From positions 248,001 through 312,000 of the forward strand of contig CAVZAA010000010.1 in the NCBI GenBank assembly GCA_963773105.1: 64,000 bases of DNA, in the 5' to 3' direction. Below the pieces are notes generated by a model. That model searched no databases, was not told the origin of the DNA, and saw only the letters and a program-made list of their open reading frames with translations. Positions 33,360 to 43,096 of the stretch are shown here, one piece after another (positions within the stretch are counted from its first letter, which is position 1; each line of letters opens with the position of its first letter). This DNA comes from Trebonia sp963773105 (GTDB lineage: Bacteria > Actinomycetota > Actinomycetes > Streptosporangiales > Streptosporangiaceae). Made by a program: the position numbers and the translations under genes.

Positions 33360-35837
33360 TCAGGTGTAGCGGAACGTTAGCGCGTTGCTCGCGCCGCCTG
33401 CGGCGTTGACGATGACGGTGACCGTGCCGGACCCCGCGGGCGCCACCACGGTGAGCTTGGTGGCGGAGATCACCTTCAGGTGGCTGCCTGCCTTGCCGCC
33501 GAATTTGACCGAGCCCACATTGATGAAGTTCGAGCCGGTGATCGTGACCGTGGTGCCGCCCTTGTGGGTGCCCTTGCCGGGTGAGAGCCCGGCCGCATGC
33601 GGTGGCAGCACGTAGCGGAAGCGGTCCTTGGCGCTCACCGCCGTGGCCGCCAGATCCTCGGAGACCATTCTGATGTTGACCGTGCGGGCCGACAGGGCGG
33701 GCAGGGTGACCTTGCAGGCGGTCGAGGACGAGCAGCTCGCGTTGAGCACGATGTTGCCGATGACGGCGCGGTCGGCCCCCGCGATCGGCAGGAAGCCGGT
33801 GCCGTGCACGGTGACGGTGTGGATGTGCCCGGCCAGGCCGGCACTTGGGGTGATGCCGGTGACCTTCGACGTGGTCAGCTTCCTGGCGTAGTACTGGCAC
33901 ATCAGCGCGGCCAGGCCGGGATAGAACATGCTGGTGTGCCCGGCGCCGTCCTCGCCGGTGACGAGCGGGACGCCGAGCCCGGTGGCCATGTCAAAGCCCT
34001 TGGTGGCCGGGTACAGGCCGCCGGTGTAGCCGGTCGGCGTGTAGTCGTTGTTGCCCTGGGTGATGTCGACCAGGCCCTCGGGAACGCTCTCGTAGACGTA
34101 GCTGTGGTCGACCGCCATCATGCCGTACAGCCCCTGCGGCAGCACCCCGGCCGCCCCCGAGCCGTAGTCGGCGCAGAACGGGGAGGCGTCGATCAGCGCC
34201 GCGATCGCCGCCCACAGCGGCGCGGCCGCGCTGGTGCCGCCGGTGACCGCCCAGGCCCCGGCCGCGTAGATCGTGTAGCCGGACTCCGGGTCGGCGTCGG
34301 CCGAGACGTCGGGGATCTCCCTGGCGTAGGACCCCTTGTTGGAGGTCTTGCAGCCCGATTTGGTCTTCGAGTGGCTGTTGATGAGGTTGGTGATGTCGGT
34401 CTCGTACTGGTAGGACGGCATGCACCATTGGATCGAGTCGCCGCCGCCGCCCGCGCCGGCCGTGTCGGCTGACTCGTTCCACACGGTCTCGCCCCCGCTG
34501 GGGACGATCGTGGTGCCGCCCACCGCGATGACGTTGGGCGAGCTGGCGGGGAAGTTGTCGTCGGGGGCGGCGCTCTTGTTGAACGGGTAGCAGCTGGAGG
34601 AGCCGCTGTCGCCCGACGACGCGAAAACGGTCTGACCCTGGGCGTCGGCCTCCTCAAGCACCGACCTGACGGCCGGCATGTACGACGGGTCCTGCGCCTT
34701 GAAGATCGCCTCGCACCCGCCGAAGGACGCCGAGACGACCTTGTCCGCGTCGGCCTTGACGATGTCGTTGAACATGTCGTAGACGCCCTGGTCGCTGCCG
34801 GGGGCCTGGTAGACGTCGATGGTGACGTCGGGGGCGAGGCCCGCCACGTCCTCGATGTCCAGGGCGGCCTCGGGCGCGGGCGCGCCCGAGCCGGTCCCGG
34901 CGCCGCCGTCGACCTTGAGGTACCTGACCGGGGTCTTAATGCCGTAGCAGGCCTCGTAGGTGGCGATGTCGGATTGCAGGTTCGGGCCGATCTCGGCCAG
35001 CGCCACCCGCACGCCCTTGCCGTAGTCGCCGTATCCGTACAGCGGGGACATCAGGTAGTAGCTGGCCAGCTGGTTGGCGGTGTAGCCGCCGAACTCATTC
35101 GCGGTGGCGCTGGCGTTCACGCACGCCTGCGGGCCGGCCGCGTCCGGCCGGCTGACGGCGCCGACGGCGCGCGCGGTCCCGGCCGGCGCCGGGGCGGCGG
35201 GCTGGCTGAGCATGTCTTGCGACCGGGCCAGGTCGTTCAGCCCGAGCACGCCAGTGACGAGCGGCGCGGCGGCCGCGGCCAGCTTCGGCGCGGCGGTGTT
35301 GGCGTAGGCGACCCGGGTGGCCGCGCCGTTCTTGGCGGGCAGCTGGTACTTGACCAGGCTGACTCCGAAGGCCCGCTCGACCTGCTGGGCGGTGGCGGTG
35401 ACGGGGATGGCGAGCCGGTTGGAGGTCACGGCGCCCGGAGACAGGCCCGCCGACCGCAACGCCGCCTCGACCGTCGCCACCTGGCTCAGCGAGGGGCCGA
35501 AGAGCTGCCCGAACTGGCCCGGCTGGAGGAAGTCGTGGAAGTAGGGCGAGGTGCGGTTCGACAGCCCGGCCACGAAGGCGTCGAGCGCGCCCTGGTCGCG
35601 CACCTTCAGCGTGACGTCTAGGTGGAGCACGCTGGCGGGGGCGACCGCGCCGAGGCGTTCCGCGTGCGCGGGCAGCGCCGGCGCCGGGGCCGCGGCCAGC
35701 GCGACCGCCGTCGATGGCGCCGTCGAGGGCGTCGCCGTCCCGGCCGTCGCCCCGGACGGCACGACGGCGACCAGCACGCCGACCAGCGCGGCCAGGCTGG
35801 CCGACACAGCTAGAAATGGCCTTTTAAACAGGTTCAT
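33360..35837 (-). CDS. Secreted S53 protease with propeptide and two IPT/TIG domains
   Basis: An 825-residue exported protease. A signal peptide (MNLFKRPFLAVSASLAALVG) leads to a pro-kumamolisin domain (residues 60-210; HLDVTLKVRDQGALDAFVAG, YFHDFLQPGQFGQLFG). The catalytic domain has EAALDIEDVAG near 325 (Glu, Asp), ASSGDSGSS (oxyanion Asp) and GGTSAAAPLWA near 530 (Ser). Two Ig-like IPT/TIG repeats close the protein (ITPSAGLAGHIHTVTVHGTGF and SPGKGTHKGGTTVTITGSNF). ATG at 35837 is chosen because it starts the signal peptide. It probably degrades proteins at acid pH outside the cell. Confidence 0.92.
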   Translation of the reverse strand: MNLFKRPFLAVSASLAALVGVLVAVVPSGATAGTATPSTAPSTAVALAAAPAPALPAHAERLGAVAPASVLHLDVTLKVRDQGALDAFVAGLSNRTSPYFHDFLQPGQFGQLFGPSLSQVATVEAALRSAGLSPGAVTSNRLAIPVTATAQQVERAFGVSLVKYQLPAKNGAATRVAYANTAAPKLAAAAAPLVTGVLGLNDLARSQDMLSQPAAPAPAGTARAVGAVSRPDAAGPQACVNASATANEFGGYTANQLASYYLMSPLYGYGDYGKGVRVALAEIGPNLQSDIATYEACYGIKTPVRYLKVDGGAGTGSGAPAPEAALDIEDVAGLAPDVTIDVYQAPGSDQGVYDMFNDIVKADADKVVSASFGGCEAIFKAQDPSYMPAVRSVLEEADAQGQTVFASSGDSGSSSCYPFNKSAAPDDNFPASSPNVIAVGGTTIVPSGGETVWNESADTAGAGGGGDSIQWCMPSYQYETDITNLINSHSKTKSGCKTSNKGSYAREIPDVSADADPESGYTIYAAGAWAVTGGTSAAAPLWAAIAALIDASPFCADYGSGAAGVLPQGLYGMMAVDHSYVYESVPEGLVDITQGNNDYTPTGYTGGLYPATKGFDMATGLGVPLVTGEDGAGHTSMFYPGLAALMCQYYARKLTTSKVTGITPSAGLAGHIHTVTVHGTGFLPIAGADRAVIGNIVLNASCSSSTACKVTLPALSARTVNIRMVSEDLAATAVSAKDRFRYVLPPHAAGLSPGKGTHKGGTTVTITGSNFINVGSVKFGGKAGSHLKVISATKLTVVAPAGSGTVTVIVNAAGGASNALTFRYT

Positions 35838-35970
35838 ACCCTCACCCGTGATCGCCCCGATTGCATCACCATGTCTATATCGTGAGCGGTCACCGCCGGC
35901 AACCAAGATGCGAAATTCCGGAGAAATTAAACCAGTCGCCCGAATACCCCATAAAGGGTGAGTGCGTTGA

Positions 35971-36111
35971 CTAATGTTCAAATTCCGATGCTAGGCCCGT
36001 GAAGCTGATGCCGCTCAGGTCCCGTTCGTCGCGCTCGAGCTCCCAGACCGGGCCGTCGCCGCGCGGGATCGCGGCGGTGGGGATGAGCTCGCGGACGTGC
36101 TGGAACGCAAG
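35971..36111 (-). pseudogene. Orphan C-terminal gene fragment, possibly a serine hydrolase
   Basis: A 46-codon stretch ending in TAG has very strong G/C third-position bias. It reads TLAFQHVRELIPTAAI, then GDGPVWELERDERDLSGISF. This looks like the C-terminus of an actinobacterial beta-lactamase-like serine hydrolase. No start codon or upstream homologous region is present, because the sacsin-like gene begins there on the other strand. The rest of the 300-base gap up to 35837 holds no gene and is AT-richer, with the protease promoter. Confidence 0.4.
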
Positions 36112-36137
36112 GGTCGGCCTGCTTGTAGGGTCGGGCT

Positions 36138-39100
36138 GTGCCTGACGAGCTGAACGACCCCTTTGCCACCGCGGCGCTGCGCGGCCGGGTGCTCGACGCC
36201 TGGGCCGCGTCGCCCGCGCGGTTCCGCGAGGACGCCAACGCGGAGGAGGACTACGCGCTCGGCGGCTACCGGGACCGGGTCGTGGTGGAGCTCGCGCAGA
36301 ACGCGGCCGACGCGGCCGCCCGGGCGGGCGTGCCCGGCAGGCTGCTGCTAACGCTGCGCGGGGGGACGCTGGTCGCCTCGAACACCGGGGCGCCGCTCGA
36401 CGCGGCCGGGGTGGAGGCGCTGTCCACGCTGCGCGCCTCGAGCAAGCGGGACGCCGGGGCAGGGGATGCCACCGTGGGCCGGTTCGGCGTCGGGTTCGCG
36501 GCGGTGGTCGCGGTCAGCGACTCCCCGTCGCATTCACTCGGCGACGGGCAGCGTCGGCTGGTCCCGGGCGCGGACGCGGGAGCTGGCGGGCGCGATCCCG
36601 GCGCTGGCCGACGAGCTCGCGGCGCGCGCGGGAAACGTCCCGGTGCTGCGCCTTCCCTTCGCGGCTGAACGCCGGACGGATGACCTGCCGCCGGAGGGAT
36701 TCACGACCTCGGTGGCGCTGCCGCTGCGCGACGACAGCGCCGCCGAACTGGTCGCGCGGCTGCTGGCCGAGGCCGGCCCGGCGCTGCTGCTGGCGCTGCC
36801 CGCGCTGGCCGAGATCGTGATCGAGACCGACGCGGGGAGGCGGGCGCTCACGGCGGTCCGCGCCGGCGACACGGTGACGATCACGGTCAATGACGCCCAC
36901 GGCGTCGAGGGTGCCGGAGGCGTTGCCAGCGCAATCACCCGCTGGCGGGTGGCCGCCGACGGCGGCGTGCTCGATGCGGCGCTGCTGGCGGACCGGCCGG
37001 CCGAGGAGCGCGCCCGCACCACCTGGTCGGTCCGCTGGGCGGTGCCGGTTGACGTGGCCGACGCCGTGGCGAACGGGGTGAGCGCGGTGGTGCACGCGCC
37101 GACGCCGACGGACGAGCCGCTCGGGTCGCCGGCCCTGCTGCTCGCGTCGTTCCCGCTCAGCCCCGACCGGCGGCACGTCGCGCCCGGGCCGCTGACCGAC
37201 TTCCTGGTCGAGCGGGCGGCCGACGTCTACGCCGCGATGCTGCCCGCCCTGCCGCCCGGACCCGGCCTGCTCGACCTGGTGCCGGGACCGGTCGGGCGGG
37301 GCGAGCTCGACTCCAGGCTGGCCCGCGCGATCGTGTCCCGGCTGCCCGACGTGGCGTTCCTGCCCGCCGTCGAGGCGGCGGCGGCCCGGATCCGCCCGCG
37401 CGACGCGGCGCTGCTCGCGAGCGGCCCGCCCGCGCTGGCCGACTGGCTCGCCCCGGTGCTGCCGGGCCTGGTCGAGGGTCCGCGCCGGCACCCGGCGTTC
37501 GCCGTGCTGGGGGTGCGACGGCTGCCGCTGGCCGAAGTGGCCGACCTGCTCGCCTCCCTCAACCGCGAGCCGGCCTGGTGGCGGGGACTGTACGCGGCGC
37601 TGGCCGACCTCCCGGCCCAGGAGCTGGCCGAGCTCGGCGCGCTGCCGGTGCCGCTGGCGGACGGGCGGCTGGTGCGCGGCCCGCGCGGGCTGCTGCTGCC
37701 CGGCGCGGGCCTCGAGCACCCGGACCGGCTGGCCGTGCTGGGGCTGCGGGTGGTCGCGCCCGAGGCGGCGCACCCGCTGCTGGTCCGGCTGGGCGGTTTC
37801 GAGGCGACGCCGCGCACGGTACTCGAAGACGCCGCCACCCGGGCCGCCGTCGCCGCCTCCTACGACGCCGCGGTCGAGGCCGGCTACGACGACGACCGGC
37901 CCGAGCGGGTCGCCGACGCGGTGCTCGGTCTGGTCGCGGCGCTTGACGCCGAGCCGGGCGACTACCCGTACCTGGCCGACCTCGCGCTGCCAGGGGACGA
38001 CGGCGACTGGTACCCGGCGGGCGAGCTGCTGCTGCCCGGCTCGCCGCTGGCCGAGGTGATCGCGACCGACGCGCCGTTCGGCACCATCGAGCAGGCGGCG
38101 GTCGACCGCTACGGCGTCAGGGCACTCGAGGCGGCCGGCGTGCTCTCCTCGTTCGGCCTGCTGACGGCGGACGACGTCGAGCTCGACGAGTCCGCCATCG
38201 ACCTCGACCTGGACGGGGTCGAAGACTGGGCGGCCGACTCCCGCGAGCTCGCCTCGCCCGGCTCCTTCGAGCTCCCGCCGGTCGCCCGGGAGGTCAGCGC
38301 CGTCCGCGACCTCGACCTGATCGACGGCGGGCGCTGGGCGCGGGCCCTCGAGCTGCTCGCCCGTCCGCCGCTGCGAGCGGCCCTGCTCGACCGGACCCGG
38401 GTCAGGCTCGCGGACGGCCGCCACGCCGACGTGCCGTCCTACACGGCCTGGTGGCTGCGCAGGAACCTGGTGCTCGACGGCCACCGCCCGGGCGACCTGC
38501 GCGCCCCCGACTCCGACCCGCTGCTGGCGGGACTGTACGACGCGACCGACTCCGATCCCGAACTCGCCCGCGCGCTGGCCGATCCCGCGATCGCCCGCGC
38601 GCTCGGCGTTCGCTCCTCGCTGGCGGATCTGCTGGCCGAGTCGGGCGGCCCCGACGAGCTACTGGCGCGGCTGGCCGACCCGGCCCGCCCGGTATCCCGC
38701 TCGCAGTTGCGCGCCTTGTGGGCGGCGCTGGCGGCCGCGACGGACCTCGCCGAGGACCCGCTCTCCCCGGTCGAACGGGTACGGGCCGTCCTCGGGGTCG
38801 AGGTCGTGGTGGCCGACGCCGACGACGCGCTCGTGCTCGACGCCCCCGACCTGTGGCCCCTGCTGGCCGACCAGCCCCTCGTGCTCGCTCCGTACCCGCT
38901 GGCGGCCCGACTGGCCGAACTGCTCGACCTGCCGCTGGCGACCGACGAGATCGCCGGCTCGCTCGATGCGGCCGGCGAGCGCCGGCCGATCCCCGCGATC
39001 GTCAGCACCGTCCTGCCTGACCTGCCCTCGCACTACCAGGCCCACGACAAGCTCACGGTGGACGGCATCGAGCTCCCCTGGCGCTATATCGACGGCGAGA

Positions 39101-39252
39101 TCCACGCCGCCACCCCGGCCGGCCTCGGCTGCGCCCTCGCCTGGCGGGCCGGCCACTGGAGCCGCCGCCACCTGCTCACCGCCCTGCTCGACGCGCCAGA
39201 AGGCGCCGCCCGGCTGCTGGCCGACGCCGATCTGGACCCGCCCGAGCGCTGA
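36138..39252 (+). pseudogene. Sacsin/HSP90-type ATPase domain protein, one frameshift
   Basis: About 1,037 residues if the frame is repaired. The N-terminus is a GHKL/HSP90-like ATPase as in sacsin: VVVELAQNAADAA (N box) and VGRFGVGFAAVVAVSD. Then the frame changes at 36519-36530, at a run of four C. Homology continues as HSATGSVGWSRARTREL and stays open to 39252. The second part is Leu/Ala-rich and otherwise unrecognised. A single inserted C would explain the break, so a sequencing error is plausible. TAGGGT at 36126-36131 lies 6 bases before the GTG start. The role is unknown, perhaps chaperone-like. Confidence 0.78.
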
Positions 39253-39261
39253 CCGACCGCG

Positions 39262-40320
39262 CTAGGAGGAGAGGGAGCCCGACCCGACCGCCTTCCCCGC
39301 GTCGTCGTAGGCGGTCCAGCGGGCGCTGGCCTGCTGCGACTGGTTGAGCGGTACGGCCCAGAACTTCTGCGGGCCGACCGTGGTCAGTTCGGCCCGCAGC
39401 GTGCTGCCGTCCTTGCGCGTGATCGTCACGTACGATACCGACGCGGCGGCCGCCCCGAACACCACCGAGGGCGACGAGCCCATCGCAAACGTTCCCGGCT
39501 CCGTCGTCTGGGGGAAGCAGTCGTCCTGGCCGCCGCCCAGGTCGAGGCAGGTGCCCCAGGGGCCGAGGTAAGCGGTCACCACCGCCCCCGACCCGAAGGT
39601 CCCGGTGATTCGCGGCGGCCGGGCCTGGCCGGGGCGCAGCCACGCCGAGAAGGTCGGGAACCCGTTGGCAGCGCTGAATGGGATCGCGGTGGCGATCTCA
39701 CCGGTCGCCGAGTACACGGTCAGGCTGGCGACCGGCAGGTGCGCGGGAATGGCGAACGCCACGAACCGCAGCCCGTCCACCGTGGCCGGGTGCAGGGTGA
39801 GGACGGTGCCGTCGGACAGCTCGACCCGAGCGGAGACGACGCCCTTCCACGCCTGGCCGAAACTGACGAAGGTCGGGACGGCGGCAGTGCCGCCGCCCGC
39901 TCCCGCAAAGGTGATGGGATCGGCCGCGCTTGGCTGTACCGGATGTGCGTCGCACGCGTAGAACGACATATCGGCCCCGCTGAACACGCAGTTGTTACCG
40001 TTCGGCGATTCAACGCTGAGATTCCAGGGCGTCGTGCCGATCAGGCCGGACGCGATCAGGCCGGCCGGCGCGTGCGGTCCGGGCGGGTTCACCGTGACCC
40101 GGATGTGGCCGGTGACGGGCGGTGGTGGCAGCGTCGCCTGGCGAGTGAACGCGGGGACGCCGACGACCGCGGCCGCGACGACCGCGACCGCCCCCGCGAG
40201 CAGGCCGGCCCGTCTGCGATTCCTGGTCTTCCGGCCGGCCCGCATGACTGCCTCCACCGGGGCGGCGCCCGGGTCAACCGCGGCGAACGCGGAGTCAAGA
40301 CGCTCGTGCAGATCGCTCAC
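39262..40320 (-). CDS. Membrane protein paired with the SigE-type sigma factor
   Basis: A 352-residue protein with a short cytoplasmic N-terminus (SDLHERLDSAFAAVDPG), one transmembrane helix (residues 38-60) and a large exported domain of beta-rich sequence. The extracellular part has two cysteine pairs (NCVF/FYACD and TCLD/DDCF). It overlaps the sigma factor gene (GTGA), with GGAGGGGG upstream, so the two are made together. Position suggests a regulator of the sigma factor, but no zinc-finger anti-sigma motif is present. This function is inferred. Confidence 0.75.
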   Translation of the reverse strand: MSDLHERLDSAFAAVDPGAAPVEAVMRAGRKTRNRRRAGLLAGAVAVVAAAVVGVPAFTRQATLPPPPVTGHIRVTVNPPGPHAPAGLIASGLIGTTPWNLSVESPNGNNCVFSGADMSFYACDAHPVQPSAADPITFAGAGGGTAAVPTFVSFGQAWKGVVSARVELSDGTVLTLHPATVDGLRFVAFAIPAHLPVASLTVYSATGEIATAIPFSAANGFPTFSAWLRPGQARPPRITGTFGSGAVVTAYLGPWGTCLDLGGGQDDCFPQTTEPGTFAMGSSPSVVFGAAAASVSYVTITRKDGSTLRAELTTVGPQKFWAVPLNQSQQASARWTAYDDAGKAVGSGSLSS

Positions 40321-40844
40321 TGGAGTTCCCCCTCCATGAGTTCGGCGCTGCCGCGCAGGGCGGCCAGCGCCCGGGATGCCTGGCTCTTGACGGTGCCGAC
40401 CGAGCAGTTCAGGGCGGCGGCCGTCTCCGCCTCGGACATGTCCATCCAGAAGCGCAGCACGATCACCGCGCGCTGCCGCGGTCCGAGCCTGCGCAGCGCC
40501 TTCAGCAGGGCCGAACTGTCGCTGAGGGCGTCCGCCGGGTCGGCCGCGCCCGCCGCCTGCCCGGCCCGGCCGGGCCGCTCCGGCACCGCGTCGACCAGGC
40601 TCTCGGCCACCCGGCGCTTGCGGAACCGGCTCAGGTTCTCGTTGATCACGATCCGCCGGACGTAGGCGTCGGGATCGCCCGTCCGCGCCACCCGCGCCCA
40701 CGACGCGTAGGCCCGGGTGAAGGCCGCCTGCGCGACGTCTTCCGCGTGCCCCTGGTCTCCGGTCAGGCCGTAGGCCAGCCGCACCATGGCGGGCCACCGC
40801 CCGCGCATGAATTCCCTGAACTCGTTGTCCGACTCCGCGCTCAC
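40317..40844 (-). CDS. ECF sigma factor, SigE family
   Basis: A 175-residue extracytoplasmic-function sigma factor of the actinobacterial SigE-like group. Region 2 has FREFMRGRWPAMVRLAYGLTGDQGHAEDVAQ and region 2.4 DAYVRRIVINENLSRFRKRR. Region 4 has LRRLGPRQRAVIVLRFWMDM with CSVGTVKSQASRALAAL. The GTG start has a very strong ribosome site, AGGAGGTGA. Its stop overlaps the next gene. The upstream region on the minus strand has TGCAACC and, downstream, GGTTGTC, a possible autoregulated promoter (low confidence). Confidence 0.92.
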   Translation of the reverse strand: MSAESDNEFREFMRGRWPAMVRLAYGLTGDQGHAEDVAQAAFTRAYASWARVARTGDPDAYVRRIVINENLSRFRKRRVAESLVDAVPERPGRAGQAAGAADPADALSDSSALLKALRRLGPRQRAVIVLRFWMDMSEAETAAALNCSVGTVKSQASRALAALRGSAELMEGELQ

Positions 40845-40946
40845 GGCTCACCTCCTCGCTCGCACAGACAACCGTCCGCGGCCGCGAGGTTGCATGAGAA
40901 AATCAACCCATTATCCCGAACGGTCGCGTGGTTCCCCTGGCGCCGG

Positions 40947-43004
40947 TCAGCGCTCGACGAGACGGCGGTCGGCGTCGTCGCCGAGGACGGCGTGGGAGAA
41001 CTTGGCGAGGACCTGGTCGAGCTCGGCGTGCTGCTCGGCGGACCAGCCGCCGAGCTGGTCCTTCATCCACTGGCGCTGGGCATCGCAGATCCTGTTGGCG
41101 ATCTGCTTACCTTCCGCGGTGATCGCCAGCACGCCGTCGGCGCTCCTGGTGATAAGGCCGCGATCGACCAGCAACTGCGCCGCCGGGTGGCCCTCCTCCA
41201 TCGTCACCCCCGCCTGCTTCGCCAGCTCCGGGCCGGGGGTCGCGCCCTGGCGGTCCAGCCTGGTCAGCAGCCAGCAGGCGCCGCCGCTCAGGTCAAGCCC
41301 GGCCGCGCGGGCCAGCTTGGCGTAGCCGAAGCGGCGCAGCTCGACCGCGCTGAGCCGGGACATGACCCGCTCGACCTCCTCGGCCGAGGTCCGCTGGGTG
41401 GGCGCCCCGCCGATCGCCTCGCCCAGGTCGGCGGCCGAGGCGTGCGACTGCTCCCCGGTCGCGGTGCGGAGCGGCACCTCGCGCAGGAACCAGGCGAGCA
41501 CGAACGCGACCAGGGCGATCGGCGCCGCGGTGAGGAAGACCGGGTGCAGGGCGTCACTGTAGGCCTGCAGGATCAGATGCTGCAGGTCGGCCGGGAGCCT
41601 ATGCAGCTCGCTGGTGTTGGAGGTGACGGAGGATGCGCTGACTCCGGCCGGCAGTGCCCGCCCGTGCAGCGCCGCCGCGAGCTTGCTGGCGAGCTGATTG
41701 GTGAAGATCGCGCCGAAGATCGACACTCCGAAGGCGCCGCCGATCGTGCGGAAGAACGTCACCCCCGACGTCGCCGCGCCCAGGTCCTGGTACGACACCG
41801 CGTTCTGGACCGCGATCACGAGAACCTGGAGGATCAGGCCGAGGCCGGCCCCGAGGATGAAGAAGTACAGGTTCAGCAGCAGCGTCGGGGTGGTCGGGTC
41901 CAGGGTGGCGAGCAGGAACAGCGAAATCGACAAGAGCGCGGTCCCGATGATCGGAAACACCTTGTAACGACCGGTCCTGGCGATCAGCTGCCCGCTGCCG
42001 ATCGAGGTGAGCAGCAGCCCGAGCACCATCGGGAGCAGGTACACGCCGGAGATGGTGGGCGAGACGCCGTGCACTACCTGCAGGAACAGCGGCAGGTAGG
42101 AGAGCGCCCCGAACATCGCGAACCCGGCCGCCAGGCCGATCGCGGAGGCGATGACGAAGACGCGGTTGCGGAACAGCCGTAGTGGCAGCACCGCCTCCGG
42201 CGCCCGTCGGGCCGACAGGTACCAGCAGAACAGCAGTACTGCCGAGGCGGCGAAAAGCCCGATGATCACCGGCGAGGACCAGGCGTAGGTGGTGCCGCCC
42301 CAGGAGGTCGCCAGGACCACGGCGGTGGCGAACGCGGCGAGCAGGGCGGCGCCCAGATAGTCGATCGTGTGGTGCTGCCTGCTGGTGGTGCGTGGGAGCA
42401 CGATCGCTATCACCACCAGGGCGACCGCGCCGATCGGCAGGTTGATGTAGAACACCCATCGCCAGCTCAGGTTGTCGACGAAGAACCCGCCCAGCAGCGG
42501 TCCGACCACGCTCGCGACCCCGAACACCGCGCCGAACGCGCCCTGGTACTTGCCGCGTTCCCGGGCCGGGACGATGTCGCCGATGATCGCCTGGGTCAGC
42601 ACGATCAGGCCGCCGCCCCCGACGCCCTGCAGGGCGCGGAAGGCAATCAGCTCACCCATGCTCCGCGCCTGGCCGCAGAGGGCGGAGCCGATCAGGAAGA
42701 TGACGATCGCGGTGAGGAACAGGTACTTGCGCCCGTACTGATCGCCCAGCTTCCCCCACACCGGCGTGGTCGTCGTGGACGCGAGTATGTAGGCGGTGAC
42801 GACCCAGGACAGATGGGACAGGCCGCCCAGGTCGTTGACGATGGTGGGCAGCGCGGTGGAGACGATCGTCTGGTCAAGCGACGCCAGCAGCAGGGCGAGC
42901 ATCAGCGCGCCGTAGATGGCGAGCAGCCGCTGACCGTGCTCCTCACCGGCCGGCTGCGCGTCCGCCGGTGTGGTGGTAACGGACGATTCGCCTGGTGTCG
43001 ACAC
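40947..43004 (-). CDS. DHA2-type MFS exporter fused to a C-terminal winged-helix domain
   Basis: A 685-residue fusion. Residues 25-500 are a 14-helix DHA2 exporter with LLASLDQTIVSTALPTI, GKLGDQYGRKYLF and ALQGVGGGGLIVLTQAI. The last 150 residues are soluble. LSAVELRRFGYAKLARAAGLDL then MEEGHPAAQLLVDRGLITRS and ITAEGKQIANRICDAQ resemble a MarR-like winged helix. Such a fusion could make the exporter sense ligand or DNA at the membrane, but this is untested. The start is GTG at 43004 with no clear ribosome site. It is divergent from the copper gene copCD. Confidence 0.88.
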   Translation of the reverse strand: MSTPGESSVTTTPADAQPAGEEHGQRLLAIYGALMLALLLASLDQTIVSTALPTIVNDLGGLSHLSWVVTAYILASTTTTPVWGKLGDQYGRKYLFLTAIVIFLIGSALCGQARSMGELIAFRALQGVGGGGLIVLTQAIIGDIVPARERGKYQGAFGAVFGVASVVGPLLGGFFVDNLSWRWVFYINLPIGAVALVVIAIVLPRTTSRQHHTIDYLGAALLAAFATAVVLATSWGGTTYAWSSPVIIGLFAASAVLLFCWYLSARRAPEAVLPLRLFRNRVFVIASAIGLAAGFAMFGALSYLPLFLQVVHGVSPTISGVYLLPMVLGLLLTSIGSGQLIARTGRYKVFPIIGTALLSISLFLLATLDPTTPTLLLNLYFFILGAGLGLILQVLVIAVQNAVSYQDLGAATSGVTFFRTIGGAFGVSIFGAIFTNQLASKLAAALHGRALPAGVSASSVTSNTSELHRLPADLQHLILQAYSDALHPVFLTAAPIALVAFVLAWFLREVPLRTATGEQSHASAADLGEAIGGAPTQRTSAEEVERVMSRLSAVELRRFGYAKLARAAGLDLSGGACWLLTRLDRQGATPGPELAKQAGVTMEEGHPAAQLLVDRGLITRSADGVLAITAEGKQIANRICDAQRQWMKDQLGGWSAEQHAELDQVLAKFSHAVLGDDADRRLVER

Positions 43005-43096
43005 ATGCAGTCGATACCCAGCAGGTCAACGCTCTATCAGCCGACGCGGCTTTGTGACAGCCGCAACCTGCTCGGTTTCCGCCCGGAAGCTGTGAG

